DNA of 35,682 nt from DAOPZJ01 sp964587625 (lineage in GTDB: Bacteria; Bacillota; Clostridia; Oscillospirales; JAKOTC01). Shown in pieces: positions 8,586 to 16,998 of the stretch. The stretch spans positions 1 to 35,682 of the forward strand of contig CAZPLU010000024.1 in the NCBI GenBank assembly GCA_964587625.1. Direction: 5' to 3'. Made by a program: the position numbers and the translations under genes. The notes under the pieces were generated by a model. That model searched no databases. It was not told where the DNA came from and worked only from the letters and a program-made list of their open reading frames with translations. The number at the start of each line of letters is the position of its first letter. The first letter of the stretch is position 1.

Positions 8586-10252
8586 CATGTTTTATATCGA
8601 AATGTAAAAAATTCGTTGCGATGGTTTTGGCGATAGTGGTTTTGGCCGGGCTCGGCGGGTGCGGGAAAATACCGCAAAGCGCGCCGGAAAATTCTATTGT
8701 GACGGAAATTTCGGGCGACCCGGTTTCGTCCGCTGCAACGGATTATTTGGTTGAATATGTGCCGCAGGATCGGTTTGAGGAAGATTTTATCCCTCTCCTG
8801 ACCGAATTTACCCGGCAGTATTTCGCGCAAAATCCTCTGACCGGCTCGCTTGGCGCGGCCACAAACTGGGCGATTTTATTTGTCACTCAAAATTATAAAG
8901 CGTACTCTCCGAAATATATTTATGCCGATTCCCTGTCAAGTAGTTCCCCCGATCCCTCGATTTTCATCAATAACGAGACCGCTTTCGTCTTGAGTACTTT
9001 TTGCGTGAACTTTGAGACAAACGGGATGCCGGACGGATTGACGCCGGAAGAAGACGGTTCTTACAATATCAATTTGCAAGTTGTGGCGAAAGAAGATAAA
9101 GACCGTTTGTTGACGCTGCTCGGGTTTGTCACCAACCAAACACGGGATATCAACCGTCCCTCCGATCTCGCCGAATTTTTAAAAGTGCTGCCGGAATATG
9201 CAAATCTTGAGGTTGCTGTGCCGAAACCGGACGCGCCGTTGGAGGCCGTCAATTTGACCGATAAAACCGGTGGGCTGCGCATTCTCGACATTTGGCCCGT
9301 AGGCGGTGCGCTTTATGTCTTCGGGTACGATCCCGATGAGCGGCTCATTGACGGAAAACATGCAACCCTGTATTTAAAAGCGTATTCCGCCGGAAATTTA
9401 TCTTTGCTGTATGAAAGATCCTTCCCTTCTTCCCGTGTAACGACGCCCGCTTGTTTTGCCGAAGCGGAGGGTTTGATTTTCACCTCCGAAAGAGAGGGTG
9501 GGCAACCTTATTACCTTGCGACGGAAAGCGGCATAAAAGAAGTTGACTACACCCCCGCAGACGAAAAGGCGGACAAGATTTTTCGGCTCTCCGACACGGC
9601 GGTTATTATACAATCGGGGATTGATCTGCTGCTTGAAAAAGACGGGGCAGCCGTTCCGATTCTCAAAGGTGTGCCGAATGATGGGTATGACGGGAATATT
9701 GATAAAATCTCGAGGTATCTTTTTCGTTATCGGATTGACGACTCTTCTTTCGTCTACGCGAAAATAGGATGGGAATGGGTGAGCGAAAGCGGAATTCATA
9801 ACATCGAAACGGGGAAAACCACGATTTTTACGCATAAAAACGCACATACGCTTGTGCCGATTTCCGTTCAAAGCGGAAACATCTTGCTCGTCCCTTACAG
9901 AGACAGTATCTATACTTCTTTCGGGCCGTATTTATATGATCTCGCAAGCGGACAAATGACCGATCTCGGTTGGTTCGATGAAACTTTTTATCAAAGCTCT
10001 TCGTCGTTTTTATATTTTAACGACACCATCACCTCTTTTTCCAAAACCCCATTCGGAATAAGCGTCTTGCTTTGCGATTTGACTCGCGAAACGCCCCCCC
10101 GGTGTTTTGAAGTTTTTGACGAAAACTCGGCGGAGCCGACAAAAGTCATAAATGCCGGAGGGTATTTATGGTATTGTTTTGAAACCGCGTGGTTCTCCGA
10201 TGCCTATTTGCTCCGATTTCCGATCGAAAAAACAAATAGCGCGGCTCGCTGA
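8582..10252 (+). CDS. lipoprotein of unknown function, second of a tandem pair
   Basis: A 556-residue paralogue of the preceding protein. Its signal peptide ends in the same AGLGGC, with the lipidated Cys at residue 27. Shared landmarks in the same order are GFVTNQ, FRLSDTA, THKNA and FGPYLYD, so the pair arose by tandem duplication followed by strong divergence. The GTG start overlaps the previous stop as GTGA, which points to translational coupling. An internal ATG at 8621 would cut into the signal peptide and is less likely. No enzymatic motif is seen. A surface sensor, ligand-binding or propeller-type scaffold role is possible but unproven. No clear terminator follows. Confidence 0.78.
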   Translation: MTCFISKCKKFVAMVLAIVVLAGLGGCGKIPQSAPENSIVTEISGDPVSSAATDYLVEYVPQDRFEEDFIPLLTEFTRQYFAQNPLTGSLGAATNWAILFVTQNYKAYSPKYIYADSLSSSSPDPSIFINNETAFVLSTFCVNFETNGMPDGLTPEEDGSYNINLQVVAKEDKDRLLTLLGFVTNQTRDINRPSDLAEFLKVLPEYANLEVAVPKPDAPLEAVNLTDKTGGLRILDIWPVGGALYVFGYDPDERLIDGKHATLYLKAYSAGNLSLLYERSFPSSRVTTPACFAEAEGLIFTSEREGGQPYYLATESGIKEVDYTPADEKADKIFRLSDTAVIIQSGIDLLLEKDGAAVPILKGVPNDGYDGNIDKISRYLFRYRIDDSSFVYAKIGWEWVSESGIHNIETGKTTIFTHKNAHTLVPISVQSGNILLVPYRDSIYTSFGPYLYDLASGQMTDLGWFDETFYQSSSSFLYFNDTITSFSKTPFGISVLLCDLTRETPPRCFEVFDENSAEPTKVINAGGYLWYCFETAWFSDAYLLRFPIEKTNSAAR

Positions 10253-10315
10253 TATTCATTTTTGCCGAATCAGATGAAATAGAGTAGCTGAACGAAAAAA
10301 CAAAACAAGGGATAC

Positions 10316-10344
10316 TTGTCCTAAACCGCCGGCCGTGGTATAAT
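10316..10344 (+). promoter_or_regulatory. predicted promoter upstream of the PHP gene
   Basis: TTGTCC (10316-10321) and a perfect TATAAT (10339-10344) are separated by 17 bp. Transcription would start near 10351 and leave a leader of about 150 nt before the PHP start codon. Confidence 0.6.
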
Positions 10345-10348
10345 TTTT

Positions 10349-10372
10349 GCGGATCGTACTTGTACGATTCGC
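10349..10372 (+). promoter_or_regulatory. hairpin at the 5' end of the PHP leader
   Basis: GCGGATCGTAC, loop TT, GTACGATTCGC gives an 11-bp stem with one G-T wobble, right at the predicted transcription start. It could protect the 5' end of the mRNA or act as an operator. The rest of the leader (10373-10503) shows nothing else that can be named. Confidence 0.45.
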
Positions 10373-10503
10373 TTGGATCGCGTTGAAACGGTCCTGTTAT
10401 TGTCTTGTTTTCCGGAGATCGTTTTTTAAAATTCAGATTTCCTCAGACGTTATTCATCCTTTTGATTTCCGTATGTTTCGAATAAAACCAGAAAGGCAAA
10501 AAA

Positions 10504-11778
10504 ATGCTCCAACTCAGACAACTCTCCGACGACAGACGGGTCGTGCGCCTGACCGCGCTTGCCACGCTGCTCGAACTGGAACGGACCGGCACATTGAAAG
10601 CGCCGGAGACGGGACATTTTGTCAATAACCACATCCATACCAAATTCAGCTTTTCCCCCTATTACCCGGCCGGCGCGATCTGGCACGCGCGTGCGGCCGG
10701 TCTTCAGACCGCCGGGATTATGGACCACGACTCGGTCAGCGGCATCGATGAGTTTTATGTCGCCGGGGATCTGTGCGGGATGCCGGTCACCAGCGGCTTC
10801 GAGGTACGCGTCGATCTGTCCGATTCCCCGTTTTGCGCCCGCCGCGTCAACAACCCCGACCAGGACGGCGTCGCCTATGTCGCCTGCCACGGCATTCCGA
10901 AAAACCGCGTGGCGCAAGCCGAAGCGTTTTTGGGGCCGATCCGCGCCGCCCGCAACCTCCGCAATCAGGCCATGGTCGGACGGCTGAACGACCTGCTCGC
11001 CCCCGCCGACATCACGATCGACTTTGAAAAAGACGTCGTTCCGCTTTCGCGACTGAAAGAGGGCGGCGGCATCACCGAGCGGCATTTGCTGTTCGCGGTC
11101 TCTCCGGCGCTGGTCGAGCGGTTCGGAAAGCGCGGCGACGTGATTCCGTTTTTGGCGGACAAGCTGGGCGTCAACTGCGGCGATAAAATCAAAGCGCAGC
11201 TCTCCGACGCCGACAATCCGTTTTATGAATATGACCTGTTGGGCCTATTGAAGGCGTATCTGGTCAAGGACTTTTACATCCCCGCCAAAGCCGAGCTGCC
11301 CGCCGCGCGCAAGTTCGTCGAGTTTGTCCGCTCGATCGGCGCGATTTCGGCCTACGCTTATCTGGGCGACGTCGGAAGTTCGGTCACGGGCGACAAGCAG
11401 ACCGCCAAATACGAGGACGACTACCTCGATGAGCTGTTCGATTATTTGAAATACACGGGCTTCGACGCGGTGACCTATATGCCCTCGCGCAACAGTTCCG
11501 AGCAGCTCGCCCGCGTGATGGCGCTGTGTGAGCGGCACAACCTCTTTCAAATCAGCGGCGAGGACATCAACTCACCGCGCCAGAGTTTTATCTGTCCGGC
11601 GCTCTCCAAACCCGAATACGCGCACCTCTACGACGCGACTTGGGCGCTGATCGGGCACGAGCGCGCGGCGGCGCAAAATCCCGCCGATTCGTTCACCTCC
11701 CCGCAGACCGCGGAAAAATACCCGAAGATCAAGGAGCGGGTCGCGGCGTTCGCGGCCATGAATAGGGAACGGTCTTGA
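10504..11778 (+). CDS. PHP-domain metal-dependent phosphoesterase family protein
   Basis: This 424-residue protein has the PHP (polymerase and histidinol phosphatase) signature. HIHTKFSFSP near residue 43 carries the first metal-binding His pair, followed by GIMDHDSVSGIDEF near residue 75 and a late GEDIN segment near residue 355. PHP domains hydrolyse phosphate esters using a three-metal site. The substrate here is unknown. There is no signal peptide, so it is cytoplasmic. The start ATG follows GAAAGG. It stands between the lipoproteins and the alcohol dehydrogenase with its own promoter, and its stop codon lies inside the loop of a perfect hairpin (11766-11785). A role as a sugar-phosphate phosphatase linked to the nearby catabolic genes is inference only. 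Confidence 0.78.
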   Translation: MLQLRQLSDDRRVVRLTALATLLELERTGTLKAPETGHFVNNHIHTKFSFSPYYPAGAIWHARAAGLQTAGIMDHDSVSGIDEFYVAGDLCGMPVTSGFEVRVDLSDSPFCARRVNNPDQDGVAYVACHGIPKNRVAQAEAFLGPIRAARNLRNQAMVGRLNDLLAPADITIDFEKDVVPLSRLKEGGGITERHLLFAVSPALVERFGKRGDVIPFLADKLGVNCGDKIKAQLSDADNPFYEYDLLGLLKAYLVKDFYIPAKAELPAARKFVEFVRSIGAISAYAYLGDVGSSVTGDKQTAKYEDDYLDELFDYLKYTGFDAVTYMPSRNSSEQLARVMALCERHNLFQISGEDINSPRQSFICPALSKPEYAHLYDATWALIGHERAAAQNPADSFTSPQTAEKYPKIKERVAAFAAMNRERS

Positions 11779-11785
11779 CCGTTCC
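11766..11785 (+). terminator. hairpin overlapping the PHP stop codon
   Basis: GGAACGGTC, loop TT, GACCGTTCC forms a perfect 9-bp stem. The TGA stop of the PHP gene spans the loop and right arm (11776-11778). No T-run follows, so it may be part of the adjacent repeat cluster rather than a classical terminator. Confidence 0.4.
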
Positions 11786-12170
11786 GGGCGACCACATAGG
11801 GTCGCCCCCGAGAGGGCAGAGGTTAGAGGGCAGAGGGCAGAATAAAGACGAAATGCCGAAACCGTATTTGCGAGAAGTGCAGCGCGNNNNNNNNNNNNNN
11901 NNNNNNNNNNNNNNNNNNNNNNNNNNNNNNNNNNNNNNNNNNNNNNNNNNNNNNNNNNNNNNNNNNNNNNNNNNNNNNNNNNNNNNAATTTCGATTTTCC
12001 ATTTTCCAACCACCATTTTCGCCGAGCGAACACGTCAGGCCCGGTGCCCGTATCGCTCCTACGGCGGATTACGGGAGCGGGCGACCACATAGGGTCGCCC
12101 CTACGGCGAAAATTTTTCGTTCCCCCATTCTGCCTTCTGCCCTCTAACCTCTGCCTTCTCGCAACCCAAT
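11786..12170. repeat. repeat cluster interrupted by an assembly gap
   Basis: The 419-bp gap between genes contains the palindrome GGGCGACC-ACATAG-GGTCGCCC at 11786-11807 and again at 12079-12100. Purine tracts of GAGGGCAGAGGTTAGAGGGC type occur at 11811-11841, and the complementary pyrimidine form at 12128-12163. A TTCCATTTTCCAACCACCAT module lies at about 11996-12015. No coding sequence is supported, and 100 bases are unknown. Confidence 0.7.
11887..11986. other. assembly gap of 100 N
   Basis: Exactly 100 consecutive N residues sit inside a dispersed repeat cluster. The round length is the usual placeholder for a scaffold join of unknown true size, so the linkage of the two sides depends on read pairing that cannot be seen here. 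Confidence 0.98.
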
Positions 12171-12197
12171 TTCTATACAAGGAGTGTCAAAAACCAC

Positions 12198-13463
12198 ATG
12201 AAAACCAAAGCCATGCGCCTTTACGGCAAAAACGACCTGCGGGTCGAGGAATTTGAGCTTCCGCCGCTTCGCGATGACGAGATTTTGGCCAAAATCGTCT
12301 CGGACAGCGTGTGCATGTCCTCCCACAAGGCGGCGCTGCAGGGCGCGGACCACAAGCGCGTGCCCAAGGACGTCGACAAAAATCCGGTCATCATCGGCCA
12401 CGAGTTTTGCGGCGAATTGGTCGAGGTCGGCAAAAAATGGGCGGACAAATTCAAGCCCGGTCAGAAATTCGTGCTTCAACCCGCGTTGAATCTGCCGGAA
12501 AACCCCTATCTTGCCCCCGGTTATTCGTTTCACTACATCGGCGGCACCGCAACCTATGTGATCATCCCCGCCAGCGTGATGGAGCAGGATTGTTTGTTGC
12601 CGTATAACGGCGAGGCGTTCTTCTTCGGGTCGCTCGCCGAGCCGGTCAGCTGCATCGTCGGCGGCTTCCACGTCAACTACCACACCCAAAACGGCGTGTA
12701 CGAGCATAAAATGGGCATCGTCGAGGGCGGCAAGATGGCGCTGCTCGCGGGCGTCGGCCCGATGGGGCTCGGCGCGATCGACTACGCCCTGCACTGCGAT
12801 CGGAAACCCGGTCTTTTGGTCGTCACCGACATCGACGACGCGCGCCTCGCTCGCGCAAAATCGCTGTACGGCGAAGAAGACGCGGCGAAATGCGGCGTAA
12901 AACTGGTCTATCTGAACACCGGTTCGCTGGAAGACCCGGTCGCGGTGATGCGCGGACTCTCGGGCGGCACGGGTTTTGACGATGTGTTTGTTTATGCCCC
13001 GGTCGCCTCGGTTGTCGAACAGGCCGATCAAATTCTCGGACACGACGGCTGCCTGAACTTTTTCGCGGGTCCGACCAATCCGGAATTTAGGGCGCAGTTT
13101 AACTTTTATAACGTCCATTACCTGTATACCCACGTCGCGGGCAACAGCGGCGGCAACACCGACGACATGCGCGAGGCACTGGCGATGATGGAAAAGGGCT
13201 TGCTGAACCCGTCGGTGATGATCACCCATTTCGGCGGCCTGAACGCCGCGCCCGAGACCACGCTCCGCCTGCCCGAAATCAAGGGCGGCAAGAAATTGAT
13301 CTACACCCACATCAATTATCCGCTGACCGCGATCGCCGATCTGCCCGAACTCGGCAAGACCGACCCGCTATGCAAAAAGTTGGCCGGCATCGTGGCGAAA
13401 AACAACGGTTTATGGTGCGCCGAGGCCGAAAAGGCGTTGCTGGCCGAGGCACCTTCTATTTAA
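12198..13463 (+). CDS. zinc-dependent alcohol dehydrogenase, SorE-like
   Basis: A 421-residue medium-chain dehydrogenase/reductase. The catalytic zinc ligands would be C39 (in SVCMSSH), H68 with E69 (IGHEFCGE) and E148 (LAEPVSC). The nucleotide loop GVGPMG is at residues 185-190. The four-cysteine structural zinc lobe of classical alcohol dehydrogenases is absent. The overall pattern resembles proteins annotated as L-sorbose-1-phosphate reductase, so the substrate may be a sugar phosphate or polyol. This is recognition by family resemblance, not proof. The ATG follows AAGGAG. It lies upstream of the E2 and E3 genes. A hairpin after its stop may partly uncouple it from them. Confidence 0.78.
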   Translation: MKTKAMRLYGKNDLRVEEFELPPLRDDEILAKIVSDSVCMSSHKAALQGADHKRVPKDVDKNPVIIGHEFCGELVEVGKKWADKFKPGQKFVLQPALNLPENPYLAPGYSFHYIGGTATYVIIPASVMEQDCLLPYNGEAFFFGSLAEPVSCIVGGFHVNYHTQNGVYEHKMGIVEGGKMALLAGVGPMGLGAIDYALHCDRKPGLLVVTDIDDARLARAKSLYGEEDAAKCGVKLVYLNTGSLEDPVAVMRGLSGGTGFDDVFVYAPVASVVEQADQILGHDGCLNFFAGPTNPEFRAQFNFYNVHYLYTHVAGNSGGNTDDMREALAMMEKGLLNPSVMITHFGGLNAAPETTLRLPEIKGGKKLIYTHINYPLTAIADLPELGKTDPLCKKLAGIVAKNNGLWCAEAEKALLAEAPSI

Positions 13464-13472
13464 ACAGAGTGG

Positions 13473-13489
13473 GAACCGCAACGCGGTTC
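13473..13489 (+). terminator. hairpin after the alcohol dehydrogenase gene
   Basis: GAACCGC, loop AAC, GCGGTTC is a perfect 7-bp stem nine bases after the stop codon and is followed by TTTG. It could act as a weak intrinsic terminator. Confidence 0.4.
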
Positions 13490-13492
13490 TTT

Positions 13493-13568
13493 GTAGGGGC
13501 GGATATGATCCGCCCGTCAAGTTGACAGATGGTGTTTATTTATTCGGGCGGATGATATCCGCCCCTAC
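13493..13568. repeat. paired inverted copies of a palindromic repeat
   Basis: GTAGGGGCGG starts a 24-bp unit at 13493-13516. A reverse-complement unit ending CCGCCCCTAC lies at 13545-13568. Each unit is itself a hairpin (GGGCGGAT-ATG-ATCCGCCC at 13497-13515 and GGGCGGAT-GAT-ATCCGCCC at 13546-13564). The arrangement flanks an AT-rich centre of 28 bp, upstream of the E2 ribosome binding site, and belongs to the dispersed GGGCG...CGCCC family. Confidence 0.75.
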
Positions 13569-13597
13569 GATGGTTAATATTGAAAAGAGGTAATTTC

Positions 13598-14857
13598 ATG
13601 GCAGTCGGAATTTTGATGCCCAAGCAGGGGATCACGGTCGAGTCGTGCGTGCTGACCGAATGGAAAAAGCAGGTCGGCGACGAAATCAAGGTCGGCGACG
13701 TGCTGTTTACGTACGAGACCGACAAGGCGTCATTTGAGTGCGAATCCAACGAGGCGGGGACGCTGCTGGCGCTGTTTTTTGAGGACGGGGACGAGGTCGC
13801 CGTCTTGACCAATGTCTGCGTGATCGGCAAACCCGGCGAGGACTTTTCGGCGCTGATTCCCGCAAAGGAGGGGGCCGCAGCCGTGACCGTTGTGGCGAAT
13901 TCGACCTCCGGGGCGGCGACGATTGGGGAATCGGAAGTGAAGCCCGAACCCGCTGAAACCGTTGCGACGGCGAACGGAGAACTCAAGGTCTCCCCGCGTG
14001 CGAAAGCGGCCGCGCAGCGGCTGGGCATCGATCTTTCAACCGTGACCCCGTCGGGTCCGGAGGGCAGGATCATCGAACGCGATTTGGCCGCTGCCAATAC
14101 CCTGGCGAAAGACATCGCGGCCGTGGCCGAGCCGACTGCTCAGACGGCAGCTGTTGCGGCGGCGGAATACGAAGATATTAAGCTCTCGGGCGTGCGCCGT
14201 TCGATTGCAAAGGCCATGGTCAACTCGCTTTCCTCCATGGCGCAGCTGACCCATCATTTCAGCTTCGACGCGACCGAGATTCTCGCGCTGCGCGCCTTGT
14301 TAAAGACCTCCGGCAAAGCGCTCGGACTTCCCAACGTCACGCTCAACGATATGATTTTATTCGCGGTCTCGCGCACTCTGAAAAACCACCCGCACTGCAA
14401 CGCGCATTTGACGGGTGATTCGATTCGCCTGTTTAAATACGTCCATTTGGGCGTGGCGGTCGACACCGAGCGCGGCCTGCTGGTGCCGACGATTTTCAAC
14501 GCCGACACCCTGTCGCTCGCCGAGCTCGCAAAGCAGTCCAAGACGCTGGCAAAAGAGGCGCAGAGCGGCCGTATCAGCCCCGATAAGCTCGCGGGCGGCA
14601 CGTTCACGGTCTCGAACCTCGGGGCGCTCGGCGTCGAGATGTTCACGCCGATCATCAATCCGCCGCAGACCTGCATCCTCGGCGTGTGCAATCTCCAAAC
14701 CAAGGCGAAGTTGGTCGACGGGCAGCCGGTCTATTATCAAGCGATGGGGCTTTCGCTGACCTATGACCACCGCGCGGTCGACGGCGCGCCCGCGTCGCGG
14801 TTTATGCAGGAGTTGTGCGGGAATTTGGAAAATTTCAACGCGCTGCTGGCGATTTAG
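13598..14857 (+). CDS. 2-oxoacid dehydrogenase E2, dihydrolipoamide acyltransferase
   Basis: A 419-residue acyltransferase core of a pyruvate/acetoin/branched-chain type 2-oxoacid dehydrogenase complex. It has a single N-terminal lipoyl domain with the modifiable lysine in ETDKASFE (K43). An Ala/Pro/Glu-rich linker follows, then a peripheral subunit-binding domain (about residues 130-165, with SPRAKAAAQRLGIDL). The catalytic domain contains the DHRAVDG motif near the C terminus, where His is the catalytic base. I chose the ATG at 13598, which has an AAAGAGG site 7 nt upstream, over an in-frame TTG at 13580 that would swallow that site. E3 follows after a repeat-containing gap, and E1 comes after that. 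The acyl substrate cannot be decided from the sequence. Confidence 0.9.
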   Translation: MAVGILMPKQGITVESCVLTEWKKQVGDEIKVGDVLFTYETDKASFECESNEAGTLLALFFEDGDEVAVLTNVCVIGKPGEDFSALIPAKEGAAAVTVVANSTSGAATIGESEVKPEPAETVATANGELKVSPRAKAAAQRLGIDLSTVTPSGPEGRIIERDLAAANTLAKDIAAVAEPTAQTAAVAAAEYEDIKLSGVRRSIAKAMVNSLSSMAQLTHHFSFDATEILALRALLKTSGKALGLPNVTLNDMILFAVSRTLKNHPHCNAHLTGDSIRLFKYVHLGVAVDTERGLLVPTIFNADTLSLAELAKQSKTLAKEAQSGRISPDKLAGGTFTVSNLGALGVEMFTPIINPPQTCILGVCNLQTKAKLVDGQPVYYQAMGLSLTYDHRAVDGAPASRFMQELCGNLENFNALLAI

Positions 14858-14901
14858 GAAAATTCAAAGTTCGGTTTTTGGATGGTTTGGTCCGTTTGAG
14901 A

Positions 14902-14960
14902 GAACCACCCCGGCGCGCCGCGCCAACCCCTAAGGCGTCGCAAGCGACGCCATGCAGAGG
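14902..14960. repeat. nested hairpin repeat between E2 and E3 genes
   Basis: This is a copy of the ACCACCCCGGCGCG element. It contains a nested palindrome in which CCCCT and AGGGG flank the perfect hairpin GGCGTCGC-AA-GCGACGCC. Compared with the copy at 1689-1730, the outer part is the same but a different inner hairpin is present. It ends just before the E3 ribosome binding site. Confidence 0.65.
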
Positions 14961-14986
14961 GGAATTTTATAAAAGAGGTTTTGAAA

Positions 14987-16375
14987 GTGGAATCGTTTGA
15001 TCTGATTGTCATCGGCGGGGGGCCGGGCGGATATCTTGCCGCCGAACGGGCCGGGCATGCCGGACTGAAAGTCGCGCTGTTTGAAAAAAAGGCGCTCGGC
15101 GGCGTGTGCCTGAACGAGGGCTGCATCCCGTCGAAAGCGCTGCTTTATTCGGCGAAGGTCTTTGATTACGCCAACCACGCGGCGGCCTGCGGCGTGACCG
15201 TGAAAGGCGCTTCGATCGACCAGAACGCCGTGATCGATCGCAAGGACGGCGTGGTGAAAACGCTTGTCTCCGGTGTGGGTGCGGCGATGAAGAAGAACCG
15301 TGTCACCGTGATCAACGCGGTTGCCGTAATTAAGGGCAAAACCGCCGACGGCTTTGAGGTTGAGGCAACCGGCATCGCAGGTGATGCCGCGGGCAAGGTC
15401 TATACCGGGAAAAAGCTGATCGTTGCGGCGGGGTCGGAGGCCGTCGTTCCGTCGATTCCGGGCGCGAAAGAGGGGCTTGCCGCCGGGTATGTGCTGACCA
15501 ACCGCGAGATTTTGAATTTGCGCGAAATTCCGAAGGCGCTGGCGATTGTCGGCGGCGGCGTGATCGGGCTGGAGATGGCGAGCTATTTTTGCTCGGTCGG
15601 CTCAAAAGTGACCGTGATCGAGATGCTCAACAAAATCGCAGGCCCGACCGACGACGAGATCTCGGCGATTTTGCAAAAAAATTACGCCGAAAAGGGCGTT
15701 GATTTTAAACTCGGCTGCACGGTCACGGGGTTTGAAAAGGGCTTTGTCTCTTACGCCGACGCCGACGGCAAGGAACAAAAATCGGCCTGCGACTATGCGC
15801 TGCTGTCGATCGGCAGAAGGCCGTCATGCGCGGAGCTGGGGCTGGAATCCGTCGGCGTTTATGTCGAGCGCGGCGCGATCAAGACCGACGACCACCTGCT
15901 GACCAATGTCCCGGGCGTGTACGCGGTCGGCGACATCAACGGCAAGCTGATGCTGGCGCACACCGCTTATCGGGAAGCCGAGGTCGCCGTCAACCACATT
16001 CTCGGTAAAAAAGATATTATGCGCTACGGCGCGATCGCGTCCGTGATCTATACCAATCCCGAGGTCGGCTGCGTCGGCGAGACCGAGGAGAGCGCCAAAC
16101 AAAAGGGTTTTGCGGTCAAAACCGCCAAGTTGCCGATAAGTTACAGCGGCCGGTATTTGGCCGAGGGCGGCGGGGACGGCCTTTGCAAGATGGTTGCCGA
16201 CGCCAAGACCGACAAACTGCTCGGCGTGCATATGATCGGCAGTTATTGTTCCGAGATCATCTTCGGCGCCGCCCAGATGCTCGAGTCGGGCATGAAAATC
16301 GAAACCCTGAAAGAGCTGGTCTTCCCGCACCCCACGGTCGGCGAGATCGTGCGCGAGACCTTGTTTGCGCTGTGA
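14987..16375 (+). CDS. lpdA: dihydrolipoamide dehydrogenase (E3)
   Basis: A 462-residue FAD- and NAD-dependent enzyme that reoxidises the dihydrolipoyl group of E2. The FAD loop GGGPGG is at residues 10-15. The redox-active disulfide is CLNEGC (C41 and C46). A second GGGVIG dinucleotide fold lies in the centre. The interface segment FPHPTVGE near the C terminus supplies the catalytic His-Glu pair. I prefer the GTG at 14987, which lies 8 nt after AGAGG, to the TTG at 14981, which is only 2 nt from it. The gene is in line with E2 and upstream of the fused E1, so together they encode a complete complex. Confidence 0.92.
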   Translation: MESFDLIVIGGGPGGYLAAERAGHAGLKVALFEKKALGGVCLNEGCIPSKALLYSAKVFDYANHAAACGVTVKGASIDQNAVIDRKDGVVKTLVSGVGAAMKKNRVTVINAVAVIKGKTADGFEVEATGIAGDAAGKVYTGKKLIVAAGSEAVVPSIPGAKEGLAAGYVLTNREILNLREIPKALAIVGGGVIGLEMASYFCSVGSKVTVIEMLNKIAGPTDDEISAILQKNYAEKGVDFKLGCTVTGFEKGFVSYADADGKEQKSACDYALLSIGRRPSCAELGLESVGVYVERGAIKTDDHLLTNVPGVYAVGDINGKLMLAHTAYREAEVAVNHILGKKDIMRYGAIASVIYTNPEVGCVGETEESAKQKGFAVKTAKLPISYSGRYLAEGGGDGLCKMVADAKTDKLLGVHMIGSYCSEIIFGAAQMLESGMKIETLKELVFPHPTVGEIVRETLFAL

Positions 16376-16701
16376 GAGGGCAGAGGTTAGAGGACAGGGG
16401 GCAGAACGGGGGGTCGGAAAAACGAATCGTGTAGGGGCGATTTTCGATTTCATCAGTCCGAGATCCTTCGACTTCGCGCGAAATGCGTGATATTCGCGCT
16501 CCGCTCAGGATGACAACTTTTAAGACCGTTCCCTCCCGTGTCTACCTGTCTCCAACCTCCAATTTCTATTTTCGCGGGCGAACGAAATTCGCCGCAAGAT
16601 GATACAAGATATACGGGCGATTCTCAATCGTCCGTACGGCGGATTACTTGGGCGGGCGAACGCGTCGGGCCGGTGCCCGTATCGCCCTACTACCATTCGG
16701 G
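16376..16701. repeat. mixed repeats downstream of E3
   Basis: No gene is supported. A purine tract of GAGGGCAGAGGTTAGAGGAC type runs from 16374. The element with CCGAGATCCTTCGACTTCGC (16459-16478) ends in CCGCTCAGGATGACAAC (16500-16516). Further palindromes are GGCGAA-CGAAA-TTCGCC (16577-16593) and GGGCGATT-CTC-AATCGTCC (16615-16633, one wobble). Confidence 0.6.
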
Positions 16702-16980
16702 CGGGCGGCAATGGAAGGCCGCCCCTACGGTAAAAATCGTTCCCCGTCTACTATTTTCTATTTTCTATTTTCCAACTACCATCAGCGCGGGCGGCAATGG
16801 AAGGCCGCCCCTACGGTAAAAATCGTTCCCCGTCTACTATTTTCTATTTTCTATTTTCCAACTGCCATCAGCGCGGGCGGCCACGGAGTGCCGCCCCTAC
16901 GGTAAAAATCGTTCCCCGTCTACTATTTTCTATTTTCCAACTACCATCAGCGCGGGCGGCCACATAGGGCCGCCCCTACA
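16702..16980. repeat. 86-bp tandem repeat array with a hairpin in each unit
   Basis: Units begin at 16702, 16788, 16874 and 16953. The first two spacings are 86 bp. The third is 79 bp because one TATTTTC unit is missing, and the fourth copy is partial. Each unit has a hairpin (GGGCGGC-AATGGAAG-GCCGCCC, then a CACGGAGT loop, then GGGCGGCC-ACATAG-GGCCGCCC), CCCTACGGTAAAAATCGTTC, a CTATTTTC run and AACTACCATCAGCGC. Sequence identity outside the hairpin loops is nearly complete, so the amplification is recent. Confidence 0.85.
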
Positions 16981-16998
16981 GTGCGTTTTTCCGTCTCC

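Noticed and set aside
16702..16980. Tandem array considered as a CRISPR
   Set aside because: The 86-bp units are nearly identical throughout, with no unique spacers, and there are no cas genes. It is a plain tandem repeat.
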